Origin: Stenopsyche tienmushanensis
Lineage: Eukaryota; Arthropoda; Insecta; Trichoptera; Stenopsychidae
Direction: 5' to 3'
Assembly: GCA_008973525.1 (NCBI GenBank)
Contig: WACJ01000047.1
Location: forward strand, 1,302,001-1,366,000
DNA: 64,000 nucleotides
Under the pieces are notes generated by a model. It had not been told where the DNA came from. It searched no databases and saw nothing but the letters and a program-made list of their open reading frames with translations. Positions 25,211-36,541 of this stretch are shown piece by piece. Position numbers and translations under genes: made by a program. Within the stretch, counting starts at the first letter, position 1; every line of letters starts with the position of its first letter.

Positions 25211-27134
25211 CTTGTTGGGTAAGCTCATCATTTATTACCGCTAATGTTCACGTGGAGACTTGGGAATAATATCTCTTGTCTGGTCTTGACTTTTTGCTTA
25301 AGCCTTACCACCTAAGGTTTATGCAAACTCGTCTTTATTATAGTTCTGTTTTTTTCCCTCCCCAAGTATTATATAATTTATATATCCAGGGTCGTCAGAT
25401 AATGTCGCAGTGGCTTCATTATGCGATGGTTTCGATTAATAACGTCCCTCGGGTGGTTGAAACTGCTCGCGTTTTAATTGAAAAATTGTGTTTTCGTATT
25501 GACATGGAGCAAAATTGACACACATTGTATCCTGTTCTTTTTTATTCAATTCACCTCCATATTGAATGAGAATATTTTGTGCAAATATTGAATACGTTGC
25601 TTGGGTGAAAGTGAAAATTCGCGAGAGGAGTATTGATATTATCGATCAGTCAATACGCTTACATGGCACCCGGTAGTTGATGAAAAATAACGAATAAGGC
25701 TCTCGTAATAGAGACATGTTCGTTGTAAACGAATTGCTTTAGCAACATTTACATTGACATCCCTTAAAATTTATTTCATGGTGAATGTATACGGATTTTG
25801 GCGTAGCGATTCTTGATAGAACGTTGAGAGTAATATGGTATTTGCTGCGTATTCACTCTTCCGTTGGAGTCTCATTGTGAATTCGAATCACATTAGAATA
25901 AGCATCCAAATTTATATTCTAACTACAAAACATATTTATTTATCCGGAGGGGGAATGAAAAAGTAAATTCATGGAACGATCGTTTGAAACCTTTAAGTAC
26001 ATTTTGACACATAGTATATCGGGCTTCAAAAGCTGATGACGTTAAGCTCATATAGCGAAAAACGTGGAATTACGTAATCCGTCTGTAACGATCGGCTCAA
26101 AAAATACATAAATCTTCGTGTTTTGTATTGCATGAAGTACTCATGAATTGGGACAAAAATGCTTCATTTTTTCCATATACCTACAATAGTTGAAATCCAC
26201 CTAATAAAATATTTCTATGATAATTAAGCACACGGAAAAAAATCATGAATGAGAAATATTGTATTCTGAGAAATAATTATATTTTAACATGCACTGCTAA
26301 AAATGTTCATAATATAGAAATACTGGAATGTATATGTTTTAATTTTGCAATAAAATATCCTAGACAGTCCAGATTTAATTTTACATATGCTCTCACAAAT
26401 GCAATGTTCTATTACACTGTGCTACCATTAAGCTTTGAGTGTTCTCTAGATATAATTGGAATAGACTGTATATAATCAAGCTTCCATATAAGATTCACTC
26501 ACAAAATCACAAAAATATATTGAAATTTATTAAGCATTTAAAAATGAAATTGGTTTAATTCAAAAAATCTTAACGTCATCCTTGACATTATCAAATTTCA
26601 TTTTCGTTCAAAAATTAATTATTAAAATATATGTTGTATGGTTGGCCTGATATATGACTTATCAGCTAAAATATAACGAAATATTAATATTATTAAAAAA
26701 AAGAGATTTAAAGTATTATCAATATTTCGATTTTCCCAATCCAGATTTTCTTGGAACTGAGACGATTAATAGAATCGCACAAAATTGATTGTGAGTAACT
26801 GATTAGCAAATTTAATCAAAATATTATTTAAGAACAAAACCGTGGAAAGTGGATATTGATAGAGAAGGTCAGGGCATGACTCAAAGCTGTTTAGATGAAA
26901 TATCTAAGTGGGGTGAGAATTTGAAACTGCTAGATAATTCGAAGCTTCGATATAAGGGTGAATCTCAAAGTGTCACCACTATTTCTATTCGCCGAAGATT
27001 ATCAGATGTGATGGCTGAAATCGACACCCTTTGAAAAAATACGAGTGAAGAGTTTTGCTGTTGGTTCAAAAATAATAAGGCCAACAAGACAAAGATAAAT
27101 GTCAGATACGACACATCTTTTTGATGATGTTGTT
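25211..27134. other. No gene recognised
   Basis: AT-rich. The ORFs at 25276-25518 (80 aa) and 26245-26475 (76 aa) match nothing I know and look like chance ORFs. Confidence 0.55.
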
Positions 27135-27243
27135 TTAACCTTTTGGCTGCTACGGTTTATTTTGATGGACGAAGTTTGTTTGCTATCTTCCTCTCTCATG
27201 TTTGATCGTACTAGCGTGTGAGCGAGATGCATTACAAGGTTAA
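27135..27243. mobile_element. 109-bp TTAA-flanked mini-element candidate
   Basis: It begins TTAACCTT (27135-27142) and ends with the exact reverse complement AAGGTTAA (27236-27243), so TTAA lies at both edges. The interior is GC-richer than its flanks. TTAA flanks with CC next to them suit a piggyBac-type miniature element. The matching arms are only 8 bp, so chance is not excluded. Confidence 0.4.
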
Positions 27244-28439
27244 ACACTGATACTTTGATAAACAGAAACTATTTATATTCGAGCATTTTGAAGTCATCAA
27301 TATGCCAATATTGATCGTTGTTTGCATTCCTAATCTACATACAATATTATTATAATTATTTTCTTCATTGTTGGGATGTAAATAATCCAATGCTATAGTG
27401 AGCTTTCATTTGAGCTTCATTGCTCAAGCTTAAAGCATTTAATCATTTTTTTGTTAAATGAATACAGTTGAACTTTTAAATAATTGAAGCTCTTTTCGTC
27501 CATTATTGTAGTAGTGCGCAATATGCCGACTTTCTGGACTGCATAATAAAACTCTACCTTTATCACGAATGCAATTTGAGCCAGGATATAATATAAATTA
27601 AAATAGAATGAGCGCTTTCAACAATTATGCCATGGGTTCGGCATCACAATCATCTCCGTATATGAAATCTCGACAGGCGGTATTAACATATTTTTTAGTC
27701 GACTACCCCTGGTTAAGGAATGATTATTTTTATTTAAGGGTGGATAAAAACGTTACCTGTTCAGTATCACGAGAAGCGTATATCGAATTCGATTTAGTCC
27801 ACGCTTCAGTTAAGTCGCGTGAGATTCGGAACGTGAGCGTTGAAAAAATCTGATTCAAATATATCAAAGAGATCATGGATAAAATGTATTTTGCAATCGA
27901 ACTGTATATATACTAAAGAATATATTTTAAAAAAATACATCGCTGACATTTGCTTGAAAATTTAATAAATTGTCCTTACATAATTGAAGATTAATTTAAG
28001 AAATTTAATTTTAATGAAATTTAATTTTAAATAAAGATGTAAATGAAATAAGGCAGTAGTTTTAATATGCATTATGAAAATTTCCGACATGCCAAATGTC
28101 AGTTGAAAAATTAATCTAGGAATGAAAGCTCAGTTAAAAAGCCACCATCACCCCATGGTTTCCTTCCTCCCACTTAGACCCACGTACGACCTCTTCATCC
28201 CCCGACGGAGTTTGAAGGGATTTAAACCATTGAACAAGCAAAGTTGTATAAGGCTTAAATTTAAGCGATATTTGACAAATTTGCAAAATGTCAGACGTGT
28301 TTTGGCACACTCTATTTAAGAGGTATGTATAATTGAGCCACATGTGAGAGAAGAACGATTTTTTAATATGGTTGTATTTCTTTTTAAAAAATCATAATTA
28401 ATATATAAATAAATATAGATATTTTATATTATTTTTATT
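27244..28439. other. No gene recognised
   Basis: AT-rich, with two GC-richer patches (27610-27850, 28125-28230). The 81-aa ORF at 27608-27853 (MSAFNNYAMGSASQSS start) is unlike AT-rich noise in composition but matches no family I know. Confidence 0.5.
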
Positions 28440-28444
28440 CTTCT

Positions 28445-29115
28445 TAAAAAATTGTTTTTCGACCTCGATCTTTGTTTCAATTTTCAAGAGTGTTTCAAGA
28501 CAGGTGTCTTTCTTAACTGCTGGAAGAGAGTACTGGTCGCCATTCTTCTGAAACCAAAGACGATCAAACAATTAGAAGACCCTAAGACTTATCGGATCAT
28601 AGTGTTGCTACCCACGCTAGGAAAACTCCTGAAAAAAAAAGCTATAGCGTATAGGATGAATACTGCTCTTGAGGGAGACTGTCTACTATCTGGAAAACAA
28701 TTTGGTTTCAGACCTGAGAAATCCACCATTGATTTCATCTCTGGTGTGCTATCTATCACAGAATCAACCACCAAACACTACGCGATTGCGGTTCTATTGG
28801 ATTTTTCGGGAGCTTTTGGAAATACTTGGTGGGCAATGATTATCGTCAAACTGTGCAAATACAAGATCCTTAATAACATAATTAAATTAATACGAAACAT
28901 CTTTGCCAAATGGGATTGTTTTTGCACCGACTGAAGATGAGTTTATCACTCGCTCTCTGATGATGTCCACAGAGATCTATTCTAGGGCGCATGCTCTGGA
29001 ACATCCTGCTTGATGATGCTCTTGACCTGGTACTCCCGCAGGATTGCTTACTAACAGCATATGCCGATTACCTTACTCTCACAACAGTCGGGGATTCAAG
29101 ATCATATTGGAGGAA
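28445..29115 (+). pseudogene. R1-like non-LTR reverse transcriptase fragment
   Basis: The 160-aa ORF at 28452-28934 contains the fingers and palm start of a non-LTR reverse transcriptase. In order it has FKTGVFLNCWKRVLVAILLK, YRIIVLLPTLGKLL, LSGKQFGFRPEKSTID and LLDFSGAF (the palm motif with the first catalytic Asp). After a frameshift the reading continues as PQRSILGRMLWNILLDDALD and then TAYADYLTLTTV, where the catalytic YADD has become YADY. The wording around PQGSILGP..WN and the overall spacing are those of R1-group elements. There is no endonuclease upstream and no 3' end, and the Tc1 remnant follows almost at once. This is a dead fragment. Confidence 0.8.
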
Positions 29116-29149
29116 AGAACAAATACAGCATTAAAGATACTTTGGACAT

Positions 29150-29628
29150 AAAGTGAGACTAATAAAATTAAAAGTATTGCTAAAAATGAAGATTTTGATC
29201 AACAGTGTGGAACATCAAAAGACTGGGACTTTTAAGGACAGGAAAAGACCGGGCCATCCAAAATTTACTACAGGTGGCAAGGATAAATTTATTATATTAT
29301 CGTACAAAAAATATTTGACTTCTAGCATAATAATTACCTCAAAGATACATTAAATTTCTGTACTATATTTTTGATGGAGAAATAACGGTCTGATATTTAA
29401 AAAATTGAATTAACCCCTACAATACCCAGATTTGTCTCCAATTGAGCCGATGTGGAATGAAATCAATCGAATCATGTACCTATTTATGCCAATATGATTT
29501 GGAATAACCTTCAAGAATATTAAAGAGATTTATCAAGTATTTTTTTAATTAAATTGTTACAGAGACTAGACAAAGTATAAAGTTTTTTTAATATGTAATA
29601 AGTGTTTCCAAACTTATTGTCGGTAGTG
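29150..29628 (+). mobile_element. Tc1-like transposon remnant
   Basis: The 66-aa ORF at 29153-29353 contains TGTFKDRKRPGHPKFTTGGK, matching the end of the Tc1 DNA-binding domain (TGSV.DR.RSGRP..TT). Near 29410-29460 the plus strand reads YPDLSPIEPMWNEINRIM, the C-terminal PDLNPIENLW...K motif. The catalytic middle is deleted. The right end, read on the minus strand from 29628, is CACTACCGACAATAAGTTTG and is followed by TA, a typical Tc1 inverted-repeat end. The left inverted repeat is missing, cut off at the junction with the R1-like fragment. Confidence 0.75.
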
Positions 29629-32600
29629 TACATATGAAGGTTTTTAAGCTTATAAAGGATCATAGCTGAGATACAATTAAAAATATTAGGGAGAGCCTTA
29701 AGGCTGTTTCAATAATGTCTGTCCCTGTTCCCATCCCTTTCACAAAAAATATAAGAATATTAGCAGGAATACTTTAAGGTTGATAAAATCGGAAATGTTT
29801 GAAAAAAATATCAAAAATTAGAAGAAAAACATATTACAACTTATAAAAATATATATTAAATAAATAATCTGATTATACATATTTTCAAAAATTTACCATT
29901 GATTTGACGTTCAACTGGGTTTCTTATTTGAATGTTGATTGACTTACCTGAAACAAGCAAAAATATTAATTTATTATTAAAAAATATATGTACTATTTTT
30001 GCAAAGCAAATATAATTGTGTTCTTAAAGAATCATTCAAAAGATTTATCAAATATGCGCCTATTGTTGTAAGGAGGGGGGGGGGGCACAATTTTAGATAT
30101 TCCTTTGTGATTTTACCCTTTGACTGGTTAAATCGGATTCACTCCACATTCTTCAAAAAATATTCCTTGTTAATAATGTATTCCAGACAGAATGTAAGAG
30201 CAAAGAATAAAAGACCGTTTTCCCTTGGGTGCTCATATTTATCTGGATTTTTTCAGACAGCCTCTAAAAATTTCCAGAAGACCCTTCTAATGTCATAAAA
30301 CAAAGGGTCAAAGAGTGAATAATATTTTTTCATAAAATGATGCGATGAAATATTCGCCGGCGCCCAATGTTTTAATTTTGAAAAGAACGACAAAAGAACA
30401 GCTCGAAGGGTACCGAAAAATACATGGCACAATGAAATTATGCTAATCACGGGTGCAGCTCTGAGGGGTTCCTGGAGGAACTGCTTAAGCTGGACATTAT
30501 CCTCGTTGCTTTCGTGAATCTCGACATTTTTACGTATGGTATGTGGCGATCCAAATGAGGTTTTCCAAGAAATTTCCATCGTAGTTTGCATGCAGACTTG
30601 GAGTAGTCTCATAGCGTATATTTTTATGAGCGCTGCGTCAAATCGCTAATGATATGGAAAACACAAGCTCATTCAACAAGTACAGACTGAAAGCTCATGA
30701 AAGCTTTCACAATATTATTTTTTTATGCATTGAAATGCACGCAATCAATCAACAAAACTATAAAATTAATAAATACTTAAATGCGCATTTTGTAGCATTC
30801 CATATTTATTACTATTACATTATATAATATGCACTTTAAAATGTTCAAATATTAACAAAATACTTTTTACTGTATTGAACGATTTTCTACAGTTTTAAAA
30901 ATGTTTTTGCGGTATTATTAAAGTTCAACGAATTCAATATAAGGCTTAAGCGGTGTGCAATATCCATTGAGAGGCAGGTGATCCGAACATAGTTTGAAAT
31001 AAGTTTTTTGCAACCTATACACCAGCAGTCTATGGTAATATTACTAACCTTTTTCAATCAGATATAATAAAAAAATCGTTATATTAACATTAAATATTAC
31101 AAGTACTTTCACGCTTGTAAAGGTTACTTTGAACGTTTGTAGTTAATTTTTTCAGCTATATGAAATAGAACCACAATTTTAACAAAATGTAACAAATAAT
31201 AGATCGATGATTATAAATAAGGTTAAAAGCTCATCAAAATTCTGCCCAGTAAATGTGGTTTAATATTATATTAAGAAACAAGTCAATTTATCCTACAACA
31301 ACAATAATAAAAATAGCCCAAGGATCTAATGTATTTTGATAAATTTGTATCACAAAAAGCACCATCGACTTCTTCAATTGTTAAAAGTTTTAAAGGTTTC
31401 CAATGCAGAAGAATGTTCAAATCTTACATATAATATTTTTTCTAAAATTGTGTTATATCATCGGTTTTAAATATTACGAATTACAATAAAAATCATTGCT
31501 ATTGTATTGATTGCCATTGTTAATATAAGATTGTCTTGAATCTTTGATTACTGGGAAGAATGTTTCACTTAATACGGTATTATTTGACTACTATTTATCA
31601 AGTAATTGAAATTTTCTTCCAAGGTTGATATCAAGCAGCAGCGTGTACTTGTACAAAATTACAAAAAGGAAAATGAATTTTACTACAGCATATCAAGCAT
31701 ATCACATATCTTTCAAGCAGAGTCGGATTGTCGTATAGGAGCTTAGACACAAGTTAAGCATGTAAATTCCTCGACATGAAGCACCCAGTTGATAAAAAGG
31801 ATGAGTTATGTTGTTGTAAGTCTGCGGCATCCAAATCATTTAGCGATTGGAAGCATGTGACGGTGGAATTTCCCAACTCAAACGGCGTCTTTGTATTCGT
31901 ATCCCACATGACAGCCTCCCCCTGGTACACACATGCGATCTCATATTTTTCTTCGAATATCAGTAAACAAGTTTTTCCGCGAAAAAGTTCACACGTGAAA
32001 TGTCACGTCTCCCGAACTATTTTGGCGGATTTATGCGCCATCGAAATCAATAATGCCGCATTGGAAAGACATCCGGATATGGCGGCTATATTTCACGCTA
32101 TACGCTTAAGCGCCTTAATATATTTTTAATTATAGCGAAATAATATCTTAGCTTCGTAACGAACATAATTTATCTTCGCCTAAAGGATACTGCTTGGCTA
32201 CGTATTTATCTTTTAGTGATGAAGCACTCCTGTGCAGGTCGGATTAATCGTTTTATAATTCATTCGTGAAAATTAATTTAGCTTCCGGAAAGCCGCATCT
32301 GTGCTCGAATCCCGCATGGCATTTAATTGAGACCTATTGAAAATGCCATTTTCTTACCTGCAAAATTCAGCCTGAAGAGGACATACACAAATACGAATAT
32401 GTAAAGTTATGCCTCATCCAGAAACTTAAGAATGAGTTATGGTGGAGCGCCGTTGCGAGACGCCGTTGTCTGCCTTCATTTGTATTCTGCTGGTTATTAA
32501 CGAATCTGCTAATAATTTTAATTTAACGTCATAACTTAAAACACAAACGGGCCCCGATAAGCAGACACAACGCCCACTGAATTCAGGACGATTTATGTAA

Positions 32601-33189
32601 TAAGACTCGTAGCCGATTTTATCCTGCGAAGGAAGCATAGTGGGCAATAAAATAGCAGACTGAATTACATTTTCTGGACAGAAAAAAATCGGATGACACT
32701 ACCCACAAAAATGCTGGCGTACGTGAGGTCTCGACAAGTCTTCCTACACTTTATGTTACGGAGGTAAAATTTGGCACGAAAAATATGTTTTAAAATATAT
32801 TTGCTGAAATAGAGAAATCTCAATTATCATTGACATAATAACAATTTTATATTTGATCGTATTTGGAACCATTCGTCGACATACACATTTTCATATACCA
32901 GATGACCGTTTTATATTACTGATAAATACATATTTTTTCCATCTATTGTATAACACTATGTAAGGAACGAAATAAGTAGTTATCAGATGCCATGGTGCCA
33001 GATGGTATCATAATGGTCCGATTATGGGGATGCCTAACCGTTCTCCACCCAAATGCGTCAATGAGTGATTTAAGCAATGTGAGACCGCACGTTGATGTGT
33101 TAAGGTATACTGTGCGACGTTTAATTAAAGCAGCCCTGTTAATTAATTTTGTATTCTGTCCAGTTGACTGCAGTATTTTTCAGCTATGA
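29629..33189. other. No gene recognised
   Basis: AT-rich, with a run of about a dozen G near 30075. A 119-aa minus ORF (30253-30612) and a 117-aa plus ORF (31776-32129) match nothing I know; the first has a 99-aa ORF on the other strand over part of it. A GC-richer patch with CpG lies at 32280-32660. Confidence 0.5.
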
Positions 33190-33312
33190 TTAATTCTTTG
33201 GTTTACAGCAATTTAAAATAAATTATACCATTTATATCCCACTAAACAGACAATAGGACCTTTTTCGTAGTAAAACCTGATTTAGGGGTTGTTTTTAGTA
33301 CCTGCTGTGCCT
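33190..33312 (-). mobile_element. Mariner fragment, copy C
   Basis: Plus-strand bases here align with 49490-49625 of mariner copy B: TTTACAG, AAACAGACAA and TTAGGGGT...TACCTG occur in the same order and spacing with scattered mismatches. The stretch corresponds to the region around the second catalytic Asp. It is short and has no ends. It runs directly into the minisatellite. Confidence 0.5.
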
Positions 33313-33490
33313 GAGCTGAGGAAAATCTCCAGGAGTCGGGCAAAAATTCCAAGAGTTGGCTCAAAAACTCTAGGAGCTCGGGAAAAAATCCAGGAGCTGA
33401 GAAAAAAATCCAGGAGCTCGGGCAATTAGTCCAGGAACTCGGGGGAAAAATCCAGGAGCTGAGGAAAAAATTCAGGAGCTCGGGGGTAAA
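33311..33490. repeat. Minisatellite, 20-22 bp unit, about 8 copies
   Basis: Tandem units follow the pattern CCAGGAGCTCGGGAAAAAAT with length 20, 21 or 22 and substitutions. Variants with GCTGAGG and GCTCGGG alternate in part, hinting at a two-unit higher-order period. Stops occur in most frames, so it is not a coding repeat. It sits in AT-rich DNA and stands out by its GGAGCT core. Confidence 0.85.
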
Positions 33491-34448
33491 AAATATTAAT
33501 AATAATTTATATTATTATTTTAATTTATTATTAATTTATATTATTTAGTTTAATTGTAACTTTGACGGCATTTAATATTATTTTTTCTTAAAATAATACA
33601 TTTCTTACAGTAAACTTCTTCTTTGAATATTTTAACTCAATTCTTCGTTCATTTTTATATGACCTTATAATAATAACTCACTATAATTTTGCTAATTTGT
33701 ATGATTTCTATAATTTCATATCAATGACTTTTTTATTTCTATTTTAAAAAAAGTCTAAGCATACGATATAAGATAAATAGTTAACTCTAATAATGCGATG
33801 CGATGACGCGTCTTAAAATAGTGTTTCACTAACGTGACGCCATTACATGATATTTACACATCCCGTGTGATATACTGTGTAATAATATTATTATATTAAT
33901 CTGATAGGTGTTCGAAATTATTTTACATGTGATGCATTTGCATGTGTGCATGTACCTTATGCATAAACTATGCTTGTTCTATGTTTCATCTTACTTCGTA
34001 ACCATATTTTGGGAACCTTCTCTAATCAAAGCGAATGTTGCAAAATTTGCATGTGCTTCCTTTGTTAACCATGGAAAACAGCCATTAAATAAATGAATCA
34101 CTTCGTGAATAATGTAGCTTATTTATTATTTACTCATTTCCATGAGCTAACATATCGATCTATTATGAAATTCAGTATTTATTCATAATTCGTGATAGAG
34201 TAATGAGATTGAATATCAATGTTTGCGTGCTTATGAAATGCATTAACGTTTCATGGAAATACCTCAATAGTATTTTTTTCATGAAAAACATAAAGAGTTT
34301 TCAGTCAGGCTTTATTGTGGTCGACAATATTGAATATACGTTGAAAAAATTGTGACGAATCAAAGTATTAAGCAACTATGACAACCAAAAATATTCATGT
34401 TTCAATGAGCTGAACACTTCAGTAGATATTCAACCATTAATTAGGCAA
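33491..34448. other. AT-rich stretch, no gene recognised
   Basis: It starts with about 70 bases of nearly pure A/T with self-complementary ATTAATAATAATTT-like runs. The 62-aa ORF at 33908-34096 is unremarkable. Confidence 0.6.
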
Positions 34449-34654
34449 TCCATGGTGAAGAATGTCATCGCTCGTCCATCGACATAAGTGGCTCCTCCCA
34501 CTCACATTACTATACTTTGTCAAATTTAAAAAATATGTTTATGTTCAATAAAATCGCCTAATCAACATACTAAATATCAACATTTTATATTTAATAATTT
34601 TCGCATAAAAACGCCGATCTCTTATAGGCTCAACAAGGTAGAAACGGCCCTTAA
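34449..34654 (+). mobile_element. TTAA-family repeat, right-end fragment
   Basis: This matches the right third of the element at 40101-40669, from CCATGGTGAAGAATGTCATC (34450) through ATACTTTGTCAAATTT. It ends in CAACAAGGTAGAAACGGCCC and TTAA at 34651-34654. The left part is missing. Confidence 0.75.
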
Positions 34655-36439
34655 AGACTCTACATCAGTTTCATCAATTGATCACTTTGAATGATAATTT
34701 ATAATATTTTAAACAATTAAAAAAATCTACTCTTAATAAAGACTGACTCAATTTACCCTTAATAAAATGTCTGAATCGATGGCAAAATAGTTAGTTAACT
34801 TTTAATTCAAAAGCTCCAGGTATTCATTATTATTGATTTTTTTTTTAAATTAGTAATTACAGAGTTCTCTCATGAGACTTCTACTCTACTATTAAAAATA
34901 TAACCCCAACTTTAATTCAGTCTAGGTCTTTCAATAGTAAACGATGTTGTTGTTTTCGTTTGTTCTATACATTTTGGGCTTATTCCAGTTGCCATTTTAA
35001 CAAAATATACTAAGATATCTTTTTTCTCAAATAATTCTTTAATATTCTTAGTATTCATGTTATTAAATCTTTCATCTCCTATAGATTAAACATAATATTT
35101 CCAAAAGTGATACATTGTTTTTATTTTTCGATAATTTAAGTATCCCATAGTAAAATTGGCAGAGTTTGGACGCTTGTCCAAACTGAAAGCAACCAGTAAT
35201 TTGAATGTAATTATGACATCAGATTTGATTTGTCTAATTGTGTTAATTAAATACAATTAGTAAAGCATGTATTAAATGCTAACCATCTTCAAAATATATT
35301 GTAATGTTTTACTGATGTAAAGTGTAGCTATGATTCCAACCTGTATATAATAAAGCTGTAAGTTGTATTAAAGAGCGAAACCATGTTATATAAAAACTGT
35401 GTTATGCGTGGACTGTCAGTACATCAAATCTCTGATATAAATTATATAACTAATTTTATTTAAGCGAACAAAAAATGATCATTTCAATGAAATAAATATT
35501 CATAACCGACGCAATACGATCCTCAGGGGATAACATTTAATTTATGGATCTAAAAGTAAATTAACTGAAATACTTTTTATAAATAATAACATGAATAAAT
35601 CTTAAACAATTCGACCCATGAGATTTGTAAGCAATGTCTGCAAATATTGCTTTTATAATTAATTTATTTCAAAAAGATGTGCTTATATTTATGAAATCTT
35701 CGCAGACGCAAATCGATGAAACGTTCAGTTCTTTTATACAAATACGTGGAAGCTTTTATATGGAAATCGGTTTTCGTTGAGAGTATGTTACTATTGTATG
35801 ATACATGTTCGAGTCTTAACGTTGGAGAATAAAACGAATCGAAATATTCGTAAATATTTCAAAAGCTGGATGAAGACTCTCTGAATTTTGAATGCAATCT
35901 CCAGAGACGATATAAATTAATTTGATTTTTTCTTGTAATCGTATGATTTATTCTAGTAGGAGTATTTGGCAAAAATAATTTTATTTTAATAATGTGCGCT
36001 TCTTCTTGAGGATCATATCCATCATCGGATATATATAAAATTTATGAGAAACTTTTTAAAGGATTTTGACTTGATAGTTTTCCATTTTCATCTAAATATA
36101 GTTAAATTAAACGGTTTTTCCGGTTCTCAGTTGTTGATTCAGCTTTGATCCTTTTCCTACAATAAGCAATTTACATGAATAATATTATTGACATAACAAT
36201 ATAATTTATTAAATGATAAGATATTGACTTGATGCTTATTGGCTGGAACTTTGAATATCCCAGCTTATAGTACATAGCACTAGGAAACAAATTGAAATCT
36301 GGAAGTCCTGAATTATTGATTTTACAGGACAATTAACAGAATAAAGATTATAATATTTCAAGATAAATAGACTCAAATTCTGCGTAAATATGATAAAGTT
36401 CACATATCATACCAACACAATAAAAATAACCAAACTCAC
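34655..36439. other. No gene recognised
   Basis: AT-rich, no supportable feature. Confidence 0.6.
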
Positions 36440-36541
36440 TTTCGCGTAATACGTATATCGAACCGATAAAATCAATATTTTCGAATCGATCCGGTTTTCG
36501 TTCCGGAAAAAATGACGGTTTTACTGAGTTTCGAAGCCCTG
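36440..36541 (-). mobile_element. Possible hAT-type terminus
   Basis: Read on the minus strand from 36541, the sequence begins CAGGGCTTCGAAACTCAG and continues with repeated CCGG-type motifs. This resembles terminal regions of hAT elements, whose ends often start CAGGG. No matching opposite end or 8-bp target duplication was found. Confidence 0.3.

Noticed and set aside
31776..32129. 117-aa plus ORF as a gene
   Set aside because: No recognised motif, splice context or neighbour; one long ORF in 64 kb is not unexpected.
33311..33490. CRISPR array
   Set aside because: The units are tandem without unique spacers and the DNA is eukaryotic.
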